Assembly: GCF_030815865.1 (NCBI RefSeq)
Contig: NZ_JAUSXI010000001.1
Location: forward strand, 3,906,001-3,970,000
Source of the DNA: Arthrobacter globiformis
GTDB lineage: Bacteria; Actinomycetota; Actinomycetes; Actinomycetales; Micrococcaceae
DNA: 64,000 nucleotides
Direction of reading: 5' to 3'
In this document: one piece after another, positions 17,255 through 25,065 of the stretch
Layout of the letters: each line of letters begins with the position of its first letter
How positions within the stretch are numbered: the stretch's first letter is position 1
The notes under the pieces: model-generated
Told to the model about the DNA's origin: nothing
Seen by the model: the letters and a program-made list of their open reading frames with translations, nothing else
Database searches by the model: none
Program-made: the position numbers and the translations under genes

Positions 17255-18283
17255 CTAACGCTGGGGCTCGTCCTTGCTGTGCGCCGGCTGGTTGGCGTCG
17301 TTCACGCGCACGCCGTACTGCGGGCGGCCATCAGGCAGATCGGGGTAGCGAACAGCCGCCGGGCGCTGGCCAGCGCGCTGCGCGTCCGGGGTATCGGCAG
17401 CTTCCGGGGCCCGGCCGGGCTGGCCGGGCTGGCCCTCGACGGCCCCATACTGGGGTGCATCCGGAACCGGTGCGCCCGGACCCGATTCGCCCTGCGCCTG
17501 GGGAGTCTGGGAGCCCTGGGCGTCATTCCCCTGGGCATCCTGGGCCCGCTGGCCGTAGGGGTCGTTCCAGCCCGCCGGCCGCTGCGGCGCCTGGCCGTGG
17601 GACGGGCCCTGCGGCGGTCCCTGGTGCCGGCCCGGCTGCTGGTAGGGCTGGTTCTGGTGGTCGTGCTGGTTCTGGTGGTCGTGCTGGTTCTGGTGGTCGT
17701 GCTGGTTCTGGTAGTCGTGCTGGTTCTGGTAGTCGTGCTGGGTGGACGACGCCGGGCGCGCACCCTGGGTGGTGTCGGACGGCGTCATCGGGAGCTGCTG
17801 GAGCAGCCGGCGCGCCTCCTGGGCCGCCTCGAAGGCCACGACGACGTCGTAATTGGTGGCAACCACCTGGCTGGTGGACGTGAAGTCACGCTTGCCGCGC
17901 TGCATGGCATAGGTGACGATCCCGAACAGCATGAAGAACGCCGCACCCATCAGCACCGAGCTGATGATGGAAAACGTCCCGCCGGCAGGCGTGAAGAAGG
18001 ACAGCATGACGCCGACGAAGAGGCCAAACCACATGCCGCTCAAGGCACCGGAGAGCGCAACGCGCGGGTAGCTGAGGCGGCCCGTCACCCGCTCCACCAT
18101 CTTGAGGTCGTTCCCCACGATGGACACCAGGTGCACCGGGAACTGCTGGTCGGCGAGGTAGTCCACGGCCTTTTGGGCGTCCAGGTAAGAGGTATACGAG
18201 CCGACCGTGTCCCCCGTGGGGACAGTCTTCGACTCGTCCGAGCCGTTGGACGCAGCCTTCGGAGCACCAAATATGTTAGCCAT
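17255..18283 (-). CDS. general stress protein 17M-like membrane protein with hexapeptide repeats
   Basis: Protein of 342 aa from ATG 18283 (MANIFGAPK). An upstream ATG at 18301 is possible but has no ribosome-binding site. The N-terminus carries a YflT/GSP17M-like domain (AQKAVDYLADQQFPV, SIVGNDLKMVERVTGR). Two transmembrane segments follow at about residues 78-97 and 105-125. The C-terminal 170 residues are disordered, Pro/Gln/Gly rich, with five tandem hexapeptides of the type QHDHQN or QHDYQN. Function unknown. The homologue Rv1234 lies in the same gene block in M. tuberculosis. Confidence 0.82.
   Translation of the reverse strand: MANIFGAPKAASNGSDESKTVPTGDTVGSYTSYLDAQKAVDYLADQQFPVHLVSIVGNDLKMVERVTGRLSYPRVALSGALSGMWFGLFVGVMLSFFTPAGGTFSIISSVLMGAAFFMLFGIVTYAMQRGKRDFTSTSQVVATNYDVVVAFEAAQEARRLLQQLPMTPSDTTQGARPASSTQHDYQNQHDYQNQHDHQNQHDHQNQHDHQNQPYQQPGRHQGPPQGPSHGQAPQRPAGWNDPYGQRAQDAQGNDAQGSQTPQAQGESGPGAPVPDAPQYGAVEGQPGQPGRAPEAADTPDAQRAGQRPAAVRYPDLPDGRPQYGVRVNDANQPAHSKDEPQR
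17648..17737. repeat. five tandem 18-bp units (hexapeptide repeat)
   Basis: Unit ctggttctggtggtcgtg repeated five times exactly in phase with the stress-protein frame. Two units carry gta in place of gtg, changing His to Tyr in the peptide. Likely to vary in copy number between strains by slippage. Confidence 0.9.
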
Positions 18284-18348
18284 AACCCCATTCTTGCCCA
18301 TAAGGATGGGTGAAAGCTGAAAATTCAGCTAAAAGAGAGCAGACTCGG

Positions 18349-18354
18349 TAGCCT
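18349..18354 (+). promoter_or_regulatory. -10 box of a leaderless promoter for the MgtE-N/CBS gene
   Basis: TAGCCT, 6 nt before GTG 18361. No Shine-Dalgarno is present. Confidence 0.5.
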
Positions 18355-18360
18355 GTAGAG

Positions 18361-19644
18361 GTGAGCACGAATCCTACCCGCGTCTTTGTCGCGCGCCTCT
18401 TGGGACTGGACGTCTTCGACCCGTTGGGCGACCGTCTGGGGCGGCTGCGTGACGTCGTCGTGCTCTCCCGCGGAACCCGGGGCGCCCCGCACGTGGTGGG
18501 CATCGTCGTCGAAGTTCCCGGCAAGAAGCGCGTCTTCGTCCCCATGACCCGCATCACCTCCATCGACCAGACGCAGGTCATCTGCACCGGGCTGGTCAAC
18601 CTCCGGCGCTTCGAACAGCGCGGCGCCGAAACCCTGGTGGTGGCCGAAATGTTCGACCGCCGGGTCACCCTGACGGATGGCAGCGGCGATGCCACCATCG
18701 AGGACATCGCCATGGACCAGCACCGCTCGGGCGACTGGTTCGTGAGCAAGCTGTTCGTCCGGCGCGGACATTCCCTGGCGCCCCTGAGCAGGCTGCGCCG
18801 CAACGAGACCATGATCATCGACTGGGCCGACGCGCACCAGGGAGCCAAAACAGAACCGCAGGCCGCCACGCAGTTCGTGGCCAACCACGAGGACCTCAAG
18901 CCCGCGGACTTCGCCGAGGCGCTGCAGGAGATGAGCGACAAGCGGCGCTTCGAGGTAGCAAGCGAACTGCAGGACGAGCGGCTCGCGGACGTTCTGCAGG
19001 AGCTGCCAGAGGACGACCAGGTGGAAATCCTCTCCGCCCTCGACGTCCAGCGTGCCGCTGACGTCCTGGAGGAGATGGACCCCGATGATGCCGCCGACCT
19101 CCTCGGCGAGCTCCCGTCCGCCCAGGCGGAGGAACTCCTTCAGCTGATGGAGCCCGAAGGCGCAGAGGACGTCCGGCGCCTCCTCGAATACGACGAGGAC
19201 ACCGCCGGCGGCCTCATGACCCCTGTCCCCGTCATCCTGCCGCCCGAAGCCACGGTGGCGGAGGCCCTCGCCCACGTCCGGCGCGAGGAACTCTCCCCTG
19301 CCCTCGCCTCGTCCATCTTCATCGCCCGTCCTCCGCTGGAAACCCCCACCGGCCGGTTCCTCGGCGTGGTGCACATCCAGCAGCTGCTGCGCTTCCCGCC
19401 CTTCGAGTCGCTGGGCAACCTCGTGGACAAGAACCTGGAGCCGCTCTCGGACCTGGCCCACATCAGCGAAGTCGCGCGCACCCTCGCCACGTACAACCTG
19501 AACTCCCTGCCGGTGGTCAACCAGGCAGGCCGGCTGGTTGGCGCAGTGACAGTGGACGACGTCCTGGACCATCTGCTGCCCGATGACTGGCGGGCAAACG
19601 ACGGCGAGGCCCCGGTTAGGAAGCTTGGTGGCCGCATTGGCTGA
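18361..19644 (+). CDS. MgtE N-terminal domain and CBS-pair protein (soluble)
   Basis: Protein of 427 aa. It has an N-terminal PRC-barrel-like region (residues about 5-80), an MgtE N-terminal superhelix (PADFAEALQEMSD, LADVLQELPEDDQVEIL, DPDDAADLLGELP) and two CBS motifs (GGLMTPVPVILPPEATV, NLNSLPVVNQAGRLVGAVTVDDVLDHL). The transmembrane Mg2+ channel domain of true MgtE is missing, so this is probably a soluble sensor or regulator and not a transporter. The homologue is Rv1232c in the same block. Confidence 0.87.
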   Translation: MSTNPTRVFVARLLGLDVFDPLGDRLGRLRDVVVLSRGTRGAPHVVGIVVEVPGKKRVFVPMTRITSIDQTQVICTGLVNLRRFEQRGAETLVVAEMFDRRVTLTDGSGDATIEDIAMDQHRSGDWFVSKLFVRRGHSLAPLSRLRRNETMIIDWADAHQGAKTEPQAATQFVANHEDLKPADFAEALQEMSDKRRFEVASELQDERLADVLQELPEDDQVEILSALDVQRAADVLEEMDPDDAADLLGELPSAQAEELLQLMEPEGAEDVRRLLEYDEDTAGGLMTPVPVILPPEATVAEALAHVRREELSPALASSIFIARPPLETPTGRFLGVVHIQQLLRFPPFESLGNLVDKNLEPLSDLAHISEVARTLATYNLNSLPVVNQAGRLVGAVTVDDVLDHLLPDDWRANDGEAPVRKLGGRIG

Positions 19645-20347
19645 AAACACGGCAAAGGCAACGCGACCGAGCGGAAAGCCGGCAGCCCAGGGAAGCCTGG
19701 ACACGCCGCTGAGCGGCCGCCAGCGCATGCTCCCCAAGTTCTCGCCGAACCCTGATGCGTTCGGCCACGCGACGGAGGGCTTCGCCCGCTTCATGGGCAC
19801 GCCGCAGTTCCTGCTCTACATGACCGTGTTCTGTGTATTCTGGCTGGCCTGGAATACCTTCGCGCCCACGGCTTGGCAGTTCGACAAGGTTGAGCTCGGG
19901 TTTACGCTCCTGACGCTGATGCTGTCCCTGCAGGCCTCCTACGCGGCGCCGCTGCTGCTCCTCGCGCAGAACCGGCAGGACGACCGCGACCGCGTGTCGC
20001 TGCAGCAGGACCGCCAGCGGGCGGAGCGGAACCTGTCGGACACCGAATACCTCACGCGGGAACTGGCCTCGCTGCGGATCGCGCTGCGTGAAGTGGCCAC
20101 CCGCGACTACGTCCGGGCGGAACTGCGCAGCCTCCTGGAGGACCTGCTCGAGGCCCAGGAGGAGCTCCGCACGCACGAACCTTCCGGCCCCGGAAGCCAT
20201 GAATCGCCGCGCGAACTGGTCCGGGAAAAGCTGAAGGAGAAGCGGGAGAAGCAACGCAATCCCCGCACGCAGCAGATCCCCAAGGTCAAGTCCGAAAAAA
20301 CGCGGCAGGGCCGGGCAGCCCACCGACCCACCTCTCCCGAAAGCTGA
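19628..20347 (+). CDS. DUF1003 membrane protein
   Basis: About 239 aa. The start is probably GTG 19628 (aggaag upstream), overlapping the end of the CBS gene, which indicates coupling. Two transmembrane helices lie in the middle (QFLLYMTVFCVFWLAW and FTLLTLMLSLQASYAAPLL), followed by AQNRQDDRDRVSLQQDR, the DUF1003 signature. The C-terminus is a long charged helical tail. Function unknown. It neighbours the MgtE-like gene in many actinobacteria. Confidence 0.85.
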   Translation: MAALAENTAKATRPSGKPAAQGSLDTPLSGRQRMLPKFSPNPDAFGHATEGFARFMGTPQFLLYMTVFCVFWLAWNTFAPTAWQFDKVELGFTLLTLMLSLQASYAAPLLLLAQNRQDDRDRVSLQQDRQRAERNLSDTEYLTRELASLRIALREVATRDYVRAELRSLLEDLLEAQEELRTHEPSGPGSHESPRELVREKLKEKREKQRNPRTQQIPKVKSEKTRQGRAAHRPTSPES

Positions 20348-20357
20348 GCACCACGGC

Positions 20358-21485
20358 ATGAGCACCACCCTCCTTCAGGCAGTCAACGCTGCCCTGGCAA
20401 CCGTCATCGATCCGGAACTCCGGCGCCCCATCACCGAACTGGGCATGGTTGATTCCGTGGAGATCTCCGACAACGGGACCGTCCGCCTTGCGGTGCTGCT
20501 CACCATTGCCGGCTGCCCCCTGCGCGACACCATCACCAGGGACTCCGAGGCAGCACTGCTGGACGTGCCAGGTGTGGCCGCCGTCGAGGTCGATCTCAAG
20601 GTCATGACCCAGGCGCAGCGCGACGCACTGAAGGAGCAGCTCCGCGGCCCCGGCGGTGAGCGCGGCATCCCGTTCAACCAGCCGGGATCCCTCACCAAGG
20701 TTTTCGCGGTGGCCAGCGGCAAGGGCGGAGTGGGCAAGTCCTCGGTGACGGTCAACCTCGCCTGTTCCCTCGCTGCACAGGGGCTGCGCGTGGGTATCGT
20801 GGACGCGGACGTGTACGGCTTCTCGGTGCCGGCCCTCATGGGGATCACCCAGGCCCCCACCCGCGTGGACGACATGATCCTCCCGCCGGTGGCCTACGGC
20901 GTGAAGGTCATTTCCATCGGCATGTTCGTCACCGGCAACCAGCCCGTGGCCTGGCGCGGACCCATGCTGCACCGGGCCCTCGAGCAATTCCTCACCGATG
21001 TCTACTTCGGCGACCTTGATGCGCTGTTCCTGGACCTCCCGCCGGGCACCGGTGACATCGCCATCTCGGTGGCGCAGCTGCTGCCCAAGGCCGAAATCCT
21101 GGTGGTCACCACTCCCCAGGCCGCCGCAGCCGACGTGGCAGAACGTGCCGGTGCCATCGCCACCCAAACCGGGCAGACGGTGGCCGGGGTCATCGAGAAC
21201 ATGTCGTTCCTGGAAATGCCCGACGGCGGCCGGATGGACCTGTTTGGCACCGGCGGCGGGGAGGTGCTCGCCGAGAGGCTCAGCGCGTCGACGGGCACGG
21301 ACGTGCCGCTGCTGGGCCAGATTCCGCTGGATATACTCCTGCGGGAAGGCGGCGACTCGGGCAAGCCCATCGTCCTGGGCGGCCCGGACACGCCTGCAGC
21401 AGTGGCGCTGTCCGGCATAGCAGGGAAGCTCGCGGCCAGGCCGCGGGGACTGGCCGGGATGAAGCTGGACGTCCAGCCCCGCTGA
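20358..21485 (+). CDS. mrp: Mrp/ApbC-type P-loop ATPase
   Basis: Protein of 375 aa. An N-terminal DUF59/MIP18-like domain (residues 1-90, IDPELRRPITELGMV, AGCPLRDTI) is joined to a ParA-like ATPase with deviant Walker A SGKGGVGKSS and DLPPGTGDIAISVAQL. Family members carry Fe-S clusters for apoprotein loading. The usual C-terminal CxxC after ENMS is absent here (ENMSFLEMPDGGRMDLFG), so cluster binding by the standard route is doubtful. The gene is 10 bp after DUF1003 and convergent with tatB. Confidence 0.9.
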   Translation: MSTTLLQAVNAALATVIDPELRRPITELGMVDSVEISDNGTVRLAVLLTIAGCPLRDTITRDSEAALLDVPGVAAVEVDLKVMTQAQRDALKEQLRGPGGERGIPFNQPGSLTKVFAVASGKGGVGKSSVTVNLACSLAAQGLRVGIVDADVYGFSVPALMGITQAPTRVDDMILPPVAYGVKVISIGMFVTGNQPVAWRGPMLHRALEQFLTDVYFGDLDALFLDLPPGTGDIAISVAQLLPKAEILVVTTPQAAAADVAERAGAIATQTGQTVAGVIENMSFLEMPDGGRMDLFGTGGGEVLAERLSASTGTDVPLLGQIPLDILLREGGDSGKPIVLGGPDTPAAVALSGIAGKLAARPRGLAGMKLDVQPR

Positions 21486-21500
21486 TTGATTAGGCCCGCT

Positions 21501-21548
21501 TATTGAGCCTGTCGAAACCCCGCTGGTTGAGCCTGTCCAAACCCCGCT
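21501..21548. repeat. two short direct repeats of the ttgagcctgtcgaaac type
   Basis: ttgagcctgtcgaaacc (21503 onward) and ttgagcctgtccaaacc (21527 onward), each followed by ccgct, spaced 24 bp. They sit between convergent mrp and tatB and run into the tatB stop. This motif recurs at gene ends in Arthrobacter relatives. Confidence 0.6.
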
Positions 21549-21945
21549 ACGTTGCCTCGGAATCGAAGGGGGCCCGCTCGCCCACGCCAAGGCTTTCGAT
21601 GATGCGCGCCGGCCGCTCCTCGCTGGACGAAGCGGCGGCTGATGCCGCAGCGGCTACTGCCGCCGGACCGCCGGCGCTGACCGGCTTGGTGTCGTCTTCG
21701 AGGAGCGCTTCCTTGATGATGCGCCGCGGGTCGTACTGGCGCGGGTCATACTTCTTCCAGTCGACGTCATCGATGTCGATGCCGACTTCTTCCTTGATCT
21801 GCTCCCGCGCACCGGAGGCCATCCGACGCACTTCGCGGACCAGGTTTGCCAGTTTCTGGGTGTATTCGGGCAGCCGCTGGGGGCCGATCACCAGAATGCC
21901 GATGAGCAGCAGAAGGATAAACTCCGGGCCGTTGATTCCAAACAC
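21547..21945 (-). CDS. tatB: Sec-independent translocase component TatB
   Basis: Protein of 132 aa with the TatA/B fold: short N-terminal transmembrane helix with polar Glu8 (MFGINGPEFILLLLIG), the Gly-Pro hinge GPQRLPEY, an amphipathic helix (LANLVREVRRMASGAREQ) and a disordered tail. It works with TatC in export of folded twin-arginine proteins. It lies directly downstream of sigE-rseA, where mycobacteria have htrA in between. Confidence 0.88.
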   Translation of the reverse strand: MFGINGPEFILLLLIGILVIGPQRLPEYTQKLANLVREVRRMASGAREQIKEEVGIDIDDVDWKKYDPRQYDPRRIIKEALLEDDTKPVSAGGPAAVAAAASAAASSSEERPARIIESLGVGERAPFDSEAT

Positions 21946-22035
21946 TTTAGGAAGATTACCCTTTCCGGGGAGGCAGTGACGATTTCGACCCGGCCCGTGC
22001 CCCCTGAGAGCATGCAGCAGGGACGGGGAAGCGTC

Positions 22036-22968
22036 TTAAAGCCCCAACTGGCGGACTATCTTAAGGAGGCCGCGTTCCACCCGGTCGAGGACAGTCTCCT
22101 CCGCTGCGGTGCTGCCGCCGGCCGTACCGGTCCCGGCGTCCAGACCCGGACCGGCAACGCTTCCTGGCGCTGCGAGCATCGCCAAAGCGTCGTCGGCCGA
22201 GGTGGCGGGCAGGTCCGACACGTAGGTGAAGGTGCTCCGTGGTGTCTGGTAGATCGCGCTCCACGGCGGCCCCGCCTTGACCCAGACCCGGCCGTCCGCC
22301 GTCGCTCCCGGCAGGTTAGCGGCAACGTAGCCGTCGCTTCCCGCCGGGTGGCCTGTCAGCGGGTTGACCGGAGACGGCGCAGCCGGCGACCCCTGGTGCT
22401 GTTCCAGAATCCTCGCCGTATGCTGCCCGTCGGTGAGGCGCAGCTCCACTGTGGGCCGGCCCGCCAGCACCGTCGTGCTGGCAGATACCAGGCGGAGACC
22501 CATGGCACGCAGTTCAGGGCATGTCCAGCCGGAGGACCGCAGCGCTGCGAGGCGGCTGTCTGTTCCCGGGGAATGCCCGGACTGGCCATAGAGCGAGGCC
22601 GTGCCCGCGGCGTACTGCCTGGGTTCACCGGCAACCGTGTAGGCTCCGGCGGCGACGGCCCCTGCCGCCACCACAGCCACCCCGCCGGCCAGCCCCGCCA
22701 GCCTCATCCGGCTGGGCCGGGCCATGGGGGCCGGCGCCATGGCCAATTGCTGGGTGCGGAGCAGGAGCCGCGCTGTCAGTTCATCACTGGCGGCCGGGAC
22801 TGCGGCCGTACGGAGCCGCTCAATGTACTGGCGCTGCCGGTGCAGCGCGCTGGCGCATTCGGCGCACGCACGGATGTGGTCCGTTGTCTGCGGGTGCCGA
22901 CCGCCGGCAAGCGGCGGAAACCGTCTGTTCTGTCTGAGCCCCTCCAGCAAGCGATGTAACCGACGCAT
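22036..22968 (-). CDS. rseA: anti-sigma factor (RseA-like, zinc-finger type)
   Basis: Protein of 310 aa, 8 bp after sigE. The N-terminal anti-sigma domain has the zinc motif HIRACAEC (His31, Cys35, Cys38). A transmembrane helix follows at about residues 88-108, and the outer part is about 200 residues long with no recognised enzyme domain. It should hold SigE at the membrane and release it on envelope or redox stress. The first residues (MRRLHRLLEGLRQ) are the likely start, as no better one exists. Confidence 0.85.
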   Translation of the reverse strand: MRRLHRLLEGLRQNRRFPPLAGGRHPQTTDHIRACAECASALHRQRQYIERLRTAAVPAASDELTARLLLRTQQLAMAPAPMARPSRMRLAGLAGGVAVVAAGAVAAGAYTVAGEPRQYAAGTASLYGQSGHSPGTDSRLAALRSSGWTCPELRAMGLRLVSASTTVLAGRPTVELRLTDGQHTARILEQHQGSPAAPSPVNPLTGHPAGSDGYVAANLPGATADGRVWVKAGPPWSAIYQTPRSTFTYVSDLPATSADDALAMLAAPGSVAGPGLDAGTGTAGGSTAAEETVLDRVERGLLKIVRQLGL

Positions 22969-22976
22969 GTTGCCGA

Positions 22977-23594
22977 TCAGAGAACGCCGGCGATGCGGGG
23001 CATCTTCAGCCGCGGCTTGCGCGCCTGCTGCGGCCGCGGATCCCGGTGGGCAAGCTTTTCGCGGAGCATGGTCCGGCCGCGGTGGATGCGTGAACGCACC
23101 GTGCCCAGCTTCACGCCCAGGGCCACGGCGACTTCGTCGTACGACAGTCCCTCAAGGTCACACAGGACGACGGCGGCACGGAAGTCCGGCGGGAGTTCCT
23201 CGAGGGCGGCCTGGACGTCGAGATCCAGGTTGTTGAGTTCGAAGCTTTGCTCGGGGCCGGGTTCACGGCCGGGCAGCCGTGATTCGGCATCCTCGGCCAG
23301 CGCGTCAAACCGGATCCGGCTCTTGCGCCGCGCCTGGTCCAGGAAGAGGTTTGTGGTGATCCGGTGCAGCCAACCGTCCAGGGTCCCCGGCTTGAAGTTC
23401 TCCAGGGAGCGGAAGACGCGGACGAACACCTCCTGGGTGAGGTCCTCGGCGTCGTACTTGTTACCGGTAAGCCGATAGGCGAGCCTGTACACCTTGGCAG
23501 AGTGGTTGGTGACCACTTCTTCCCACGTGGGCATGGCCCACTCGGCAGCTTGCTCTTCAGTTGCAGGGACAGGTGCCGCAACGGATGCTGACAT
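22977..23594 (-). CDS. sigE: ECF sigma factor SigE
   Basis: Protein of 205 aa with sigma-70 region 2 ([44 protein letters not shown]) and region 4 ([35 protein letters not shown]). A strong Shine-Dalgarno GGGGAG precedes the ATG. A TTGACA about 95 bp upstream on the same strand may belong to its promoter. In the M. tuberculosis block (Rv1221-Rv1224) the same sigE-rseA-tatB order directs the envelope-stress response. Confidence 0.92.
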   Translation of the reverse strand: MSASVAAPVPATEEQAAEWAMPTWEEVVTNHSAKVYRLAYRLTGNKYDAEDLTQEVFVRVFRSLENFKPGTLDGWLHRITTNLFLDQARRKSRIRFDALAEDAESRLPGREPGPEQSFELNNLDLDVQAALEELPPDFRAAVVLCDLEGLSYDEVAVALGVKLGTVRSRIHRGRTMLREKLAHRDPRPQQARKPRLKMPRIAGVL

Positions 23595-23867
23595 CGTCCA
23601 CTCCCCTCGTGGATGTAATAACGCCTGACGTGCTTTACATCATTGATTCGGCGCCGATCACCACTTGGATGAGCGGATTATTATCATGTCAAAGTTGGCT
23701 GGGAATTTCCTGACTGCGGGGCCCCTCTTTGCTAAAGGCGCAACTTTTGGCCCGCGTTTGGTGCCAGCATTCGTAAATTTTCTTCACCCTCCGCCGGGCA
23801 GCAGAACAGTATCCGCCATCACAGGCGTGCCCGCTGTCACTTGCCCGTCGGGCGCCGTCCAACCAAG

Positions 23868-23873
23868 TACGCT
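23868..23873 (+). promoter_or_regulatory. -10 box of the O-methyltransferase gene
   Basis: TACGCT, 8 nt before ATG 23882, with no Shine-Dalgarno. Compatible with a leaderless or very short-leader mRNA. Confidence 0.4.
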
Positions 23874-23881
23874 GTAATAAC

Positions 23882-24544
23882 ATGCCCCCTGCCGCCCAGA
23901 AAGCGAAATCCATGAGCGCCGATAAGTCCACGAGCTGGTCCTATGCAGAAGATCTGCCTGCGGAGGATGAGGTCCTGCTGCGCGCCCGGGAGCGTTCGTT
24001 CGAGCTTGGCGTGACACCCATCGGCCGTGGCGTTGGTGCCGTGCTGACTGTGCTGGCAGCGGCATCCAAGGCGCAGACCGCCGTCGAGATCGGTACCGGC
24101 GCCGGCGTCTCGGGCGTCTGCCTGCTCCGCGGCCTCGGTCCGCAGGCCGTGCTCACCACCATTGACGTGGACGTCGAGCACCTGAAGGCCGCCCGGGAAG
24201 CGTTCCAGGAGTCAGGCAGCCCGGCCAACCGCACGCGCACCATTTCCGGCCGCGCCGGTGATGTCCTGCCGAGGCTCACCGACGCCGCCTATGACCTCGT
24301 CTTCATCGACGGCGACAAGCCCAACTTTCCCCGCTACGTGGAGCAGGCCGTACGCCTGCTCAAGACCGGCGGGCTGCTGATCGTCAATGACGCCTTGGAC
24401 AAGGACCGGGTGTCCAACCCTGCGGCCCGCGACGCAACCACCGTTGTGCTGCGCCAGGTGGGCAGGGCCGTGCGCGACGACGACCGGCTGGCTTCCGCCA
24501 TGCTCCCCACCGGTGACGGGCTGCTGGTAGCGGTCAAGAAATAG
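23882..24544 (+). CDS. O-methyltransferase (class I, Rv1220c-like)
   Basis: Protein of 220 aa in the caffeoyl-CoA/catechol O-methyltransferase family: AVEIGTGAGVSGVCLLRGL (SAM site), TTIDVDVEHLKAA, DLVFIDGDKPNFPRYVEQA and LLIVNDALDKDRV, with the metal-binding aspartates. An internal ATG at 23912 is an alternative start. The homologue Rv1220c is adjacent to sigE in mycobacteria, as here (divergent). Substrate unknown. Confidence 0.88.
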   Translation: MPPAAQKAKSMSADKSTSWSYAEDLPAEDEVLLRARERSFELGVTPIGRGVGAVLTVLAAASKAQTAVEIGTGAGVSGVCLLRGLGPQAVLTTIDVDVEHLKAAREAFQESGSPANRTRTISGRAGDVLPRLTDAAYDLVFIDGDKPNFPRYVEQAVRLLKTGGLLIVNDALDKDRVSNPAARDATTVVLRQVGRAVRDDDRLASAMLPTGDGLLVAVKK

Positions 24545-24592
24545 GCTGGCCGGTAAGAGTAGTCCGGCCGGCCCAGGCAGGCCAGGAAGACG

Positions 24593-24636
24593 AAAAAGGC
24601 AGGGCCCGCAGCCTTTCGGCTGCGGGCCCTGCCTTT
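24593..24636. terminator. strong bidirectional terminator
   Basis: Stem aaggcagggcccgcagcc with ggctgcgggccctgcctt, loop tttc, with A and T runs at the flanks. It separates the convergent O-methyltransferase and DUF3117 genes. Confidence 0.93.
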
Positions 24637-24640
24637 ACTC

Positions 24641-24808
24641 TTATTCGGTGACGCCGACGAGGCAGTCCTTGAGGTTGGCCGCCTCTGCGGCGTTAAGTTC
24701 AACCACGAGCCGGCCCCCGCCTTCGAGCGGCACACGCATGATAAGGCTGCGGCCCTCCTTGGTTACTTCCATAGGGCCGTCGCCGGTGCGTGGTTTCATA
24801 GCCGCCAT
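24641..24808 (-). CDS. DUF3117 protein
   Basis: Protein of 55 aa, start MAAMKPRTGDGPMEV, end CLVGVTE, preceded by GGAGGGG. It is a nearly invariant actinobacterial small protein (Rv1211 in M. tuberculosis) of unknown function. The ATG at 24808 is chosen over upstream in-frame starts by the ribosome-binding site and the usual family length. Confidence 0.9.
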   Translation of the reverse strand: MAAMKPRTGDGPMEVTKEGRSLIMRVPLEGGGRLVVELNAAEAANLKDCLVGVTE

Positions 24809-25065
24809 GAGGAATATCCCCTCCAGTAGTCCCAGGACCGAGCAGCCCGGCCGGGCTGAGTCCGCGTGGTCAAAACAATGCCGCTCTGGCGGCCCTTCGG
24901 CAGCCGCCATGGCTGAACAGTGCGAATGCTTTTTGTCCTTGCTTATTAGCTATTATCCTGTAATTACCCGTCTGTAGCTAATCGATGGACAATCCGTTCA
25001 CGTGCGGATTCCTGCGCCCTTCTGCGGGCTGATCTGGGCAAACCTATTTGGGAACCTCCGGCCCG
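24809..25065. other. intergenic region with AT-rich promoter zone
   Basis: AT-rich stretch 24940-24985 upstream of DUF3117, with the inverted repeat ttagcta (24946-24952) and tagctaa (24975-24981). It probably holds the DUF3117 promoter. No gene is seen. Confidence 0.4.

Noticed and set aside
17159..18313. 384-codon plus-strand frame with Val/Leu repeats at 17.65 kb
   Set aside because: Antisense reading of the QHDxQN repeat and its gene; the repeat is explained by the minus-strand protein.
18361..19644. Mg2+ transporter MgtE
   Set aside because: Only the N-terminal and CBS parts are present, with no transmembrane channel domain.
18325..19800. 491-codon open frame opposite the MgtE-N/CBS gene
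   Set aside because: Antisense shadow of a well-supported gene; composition typical of such artefacts.
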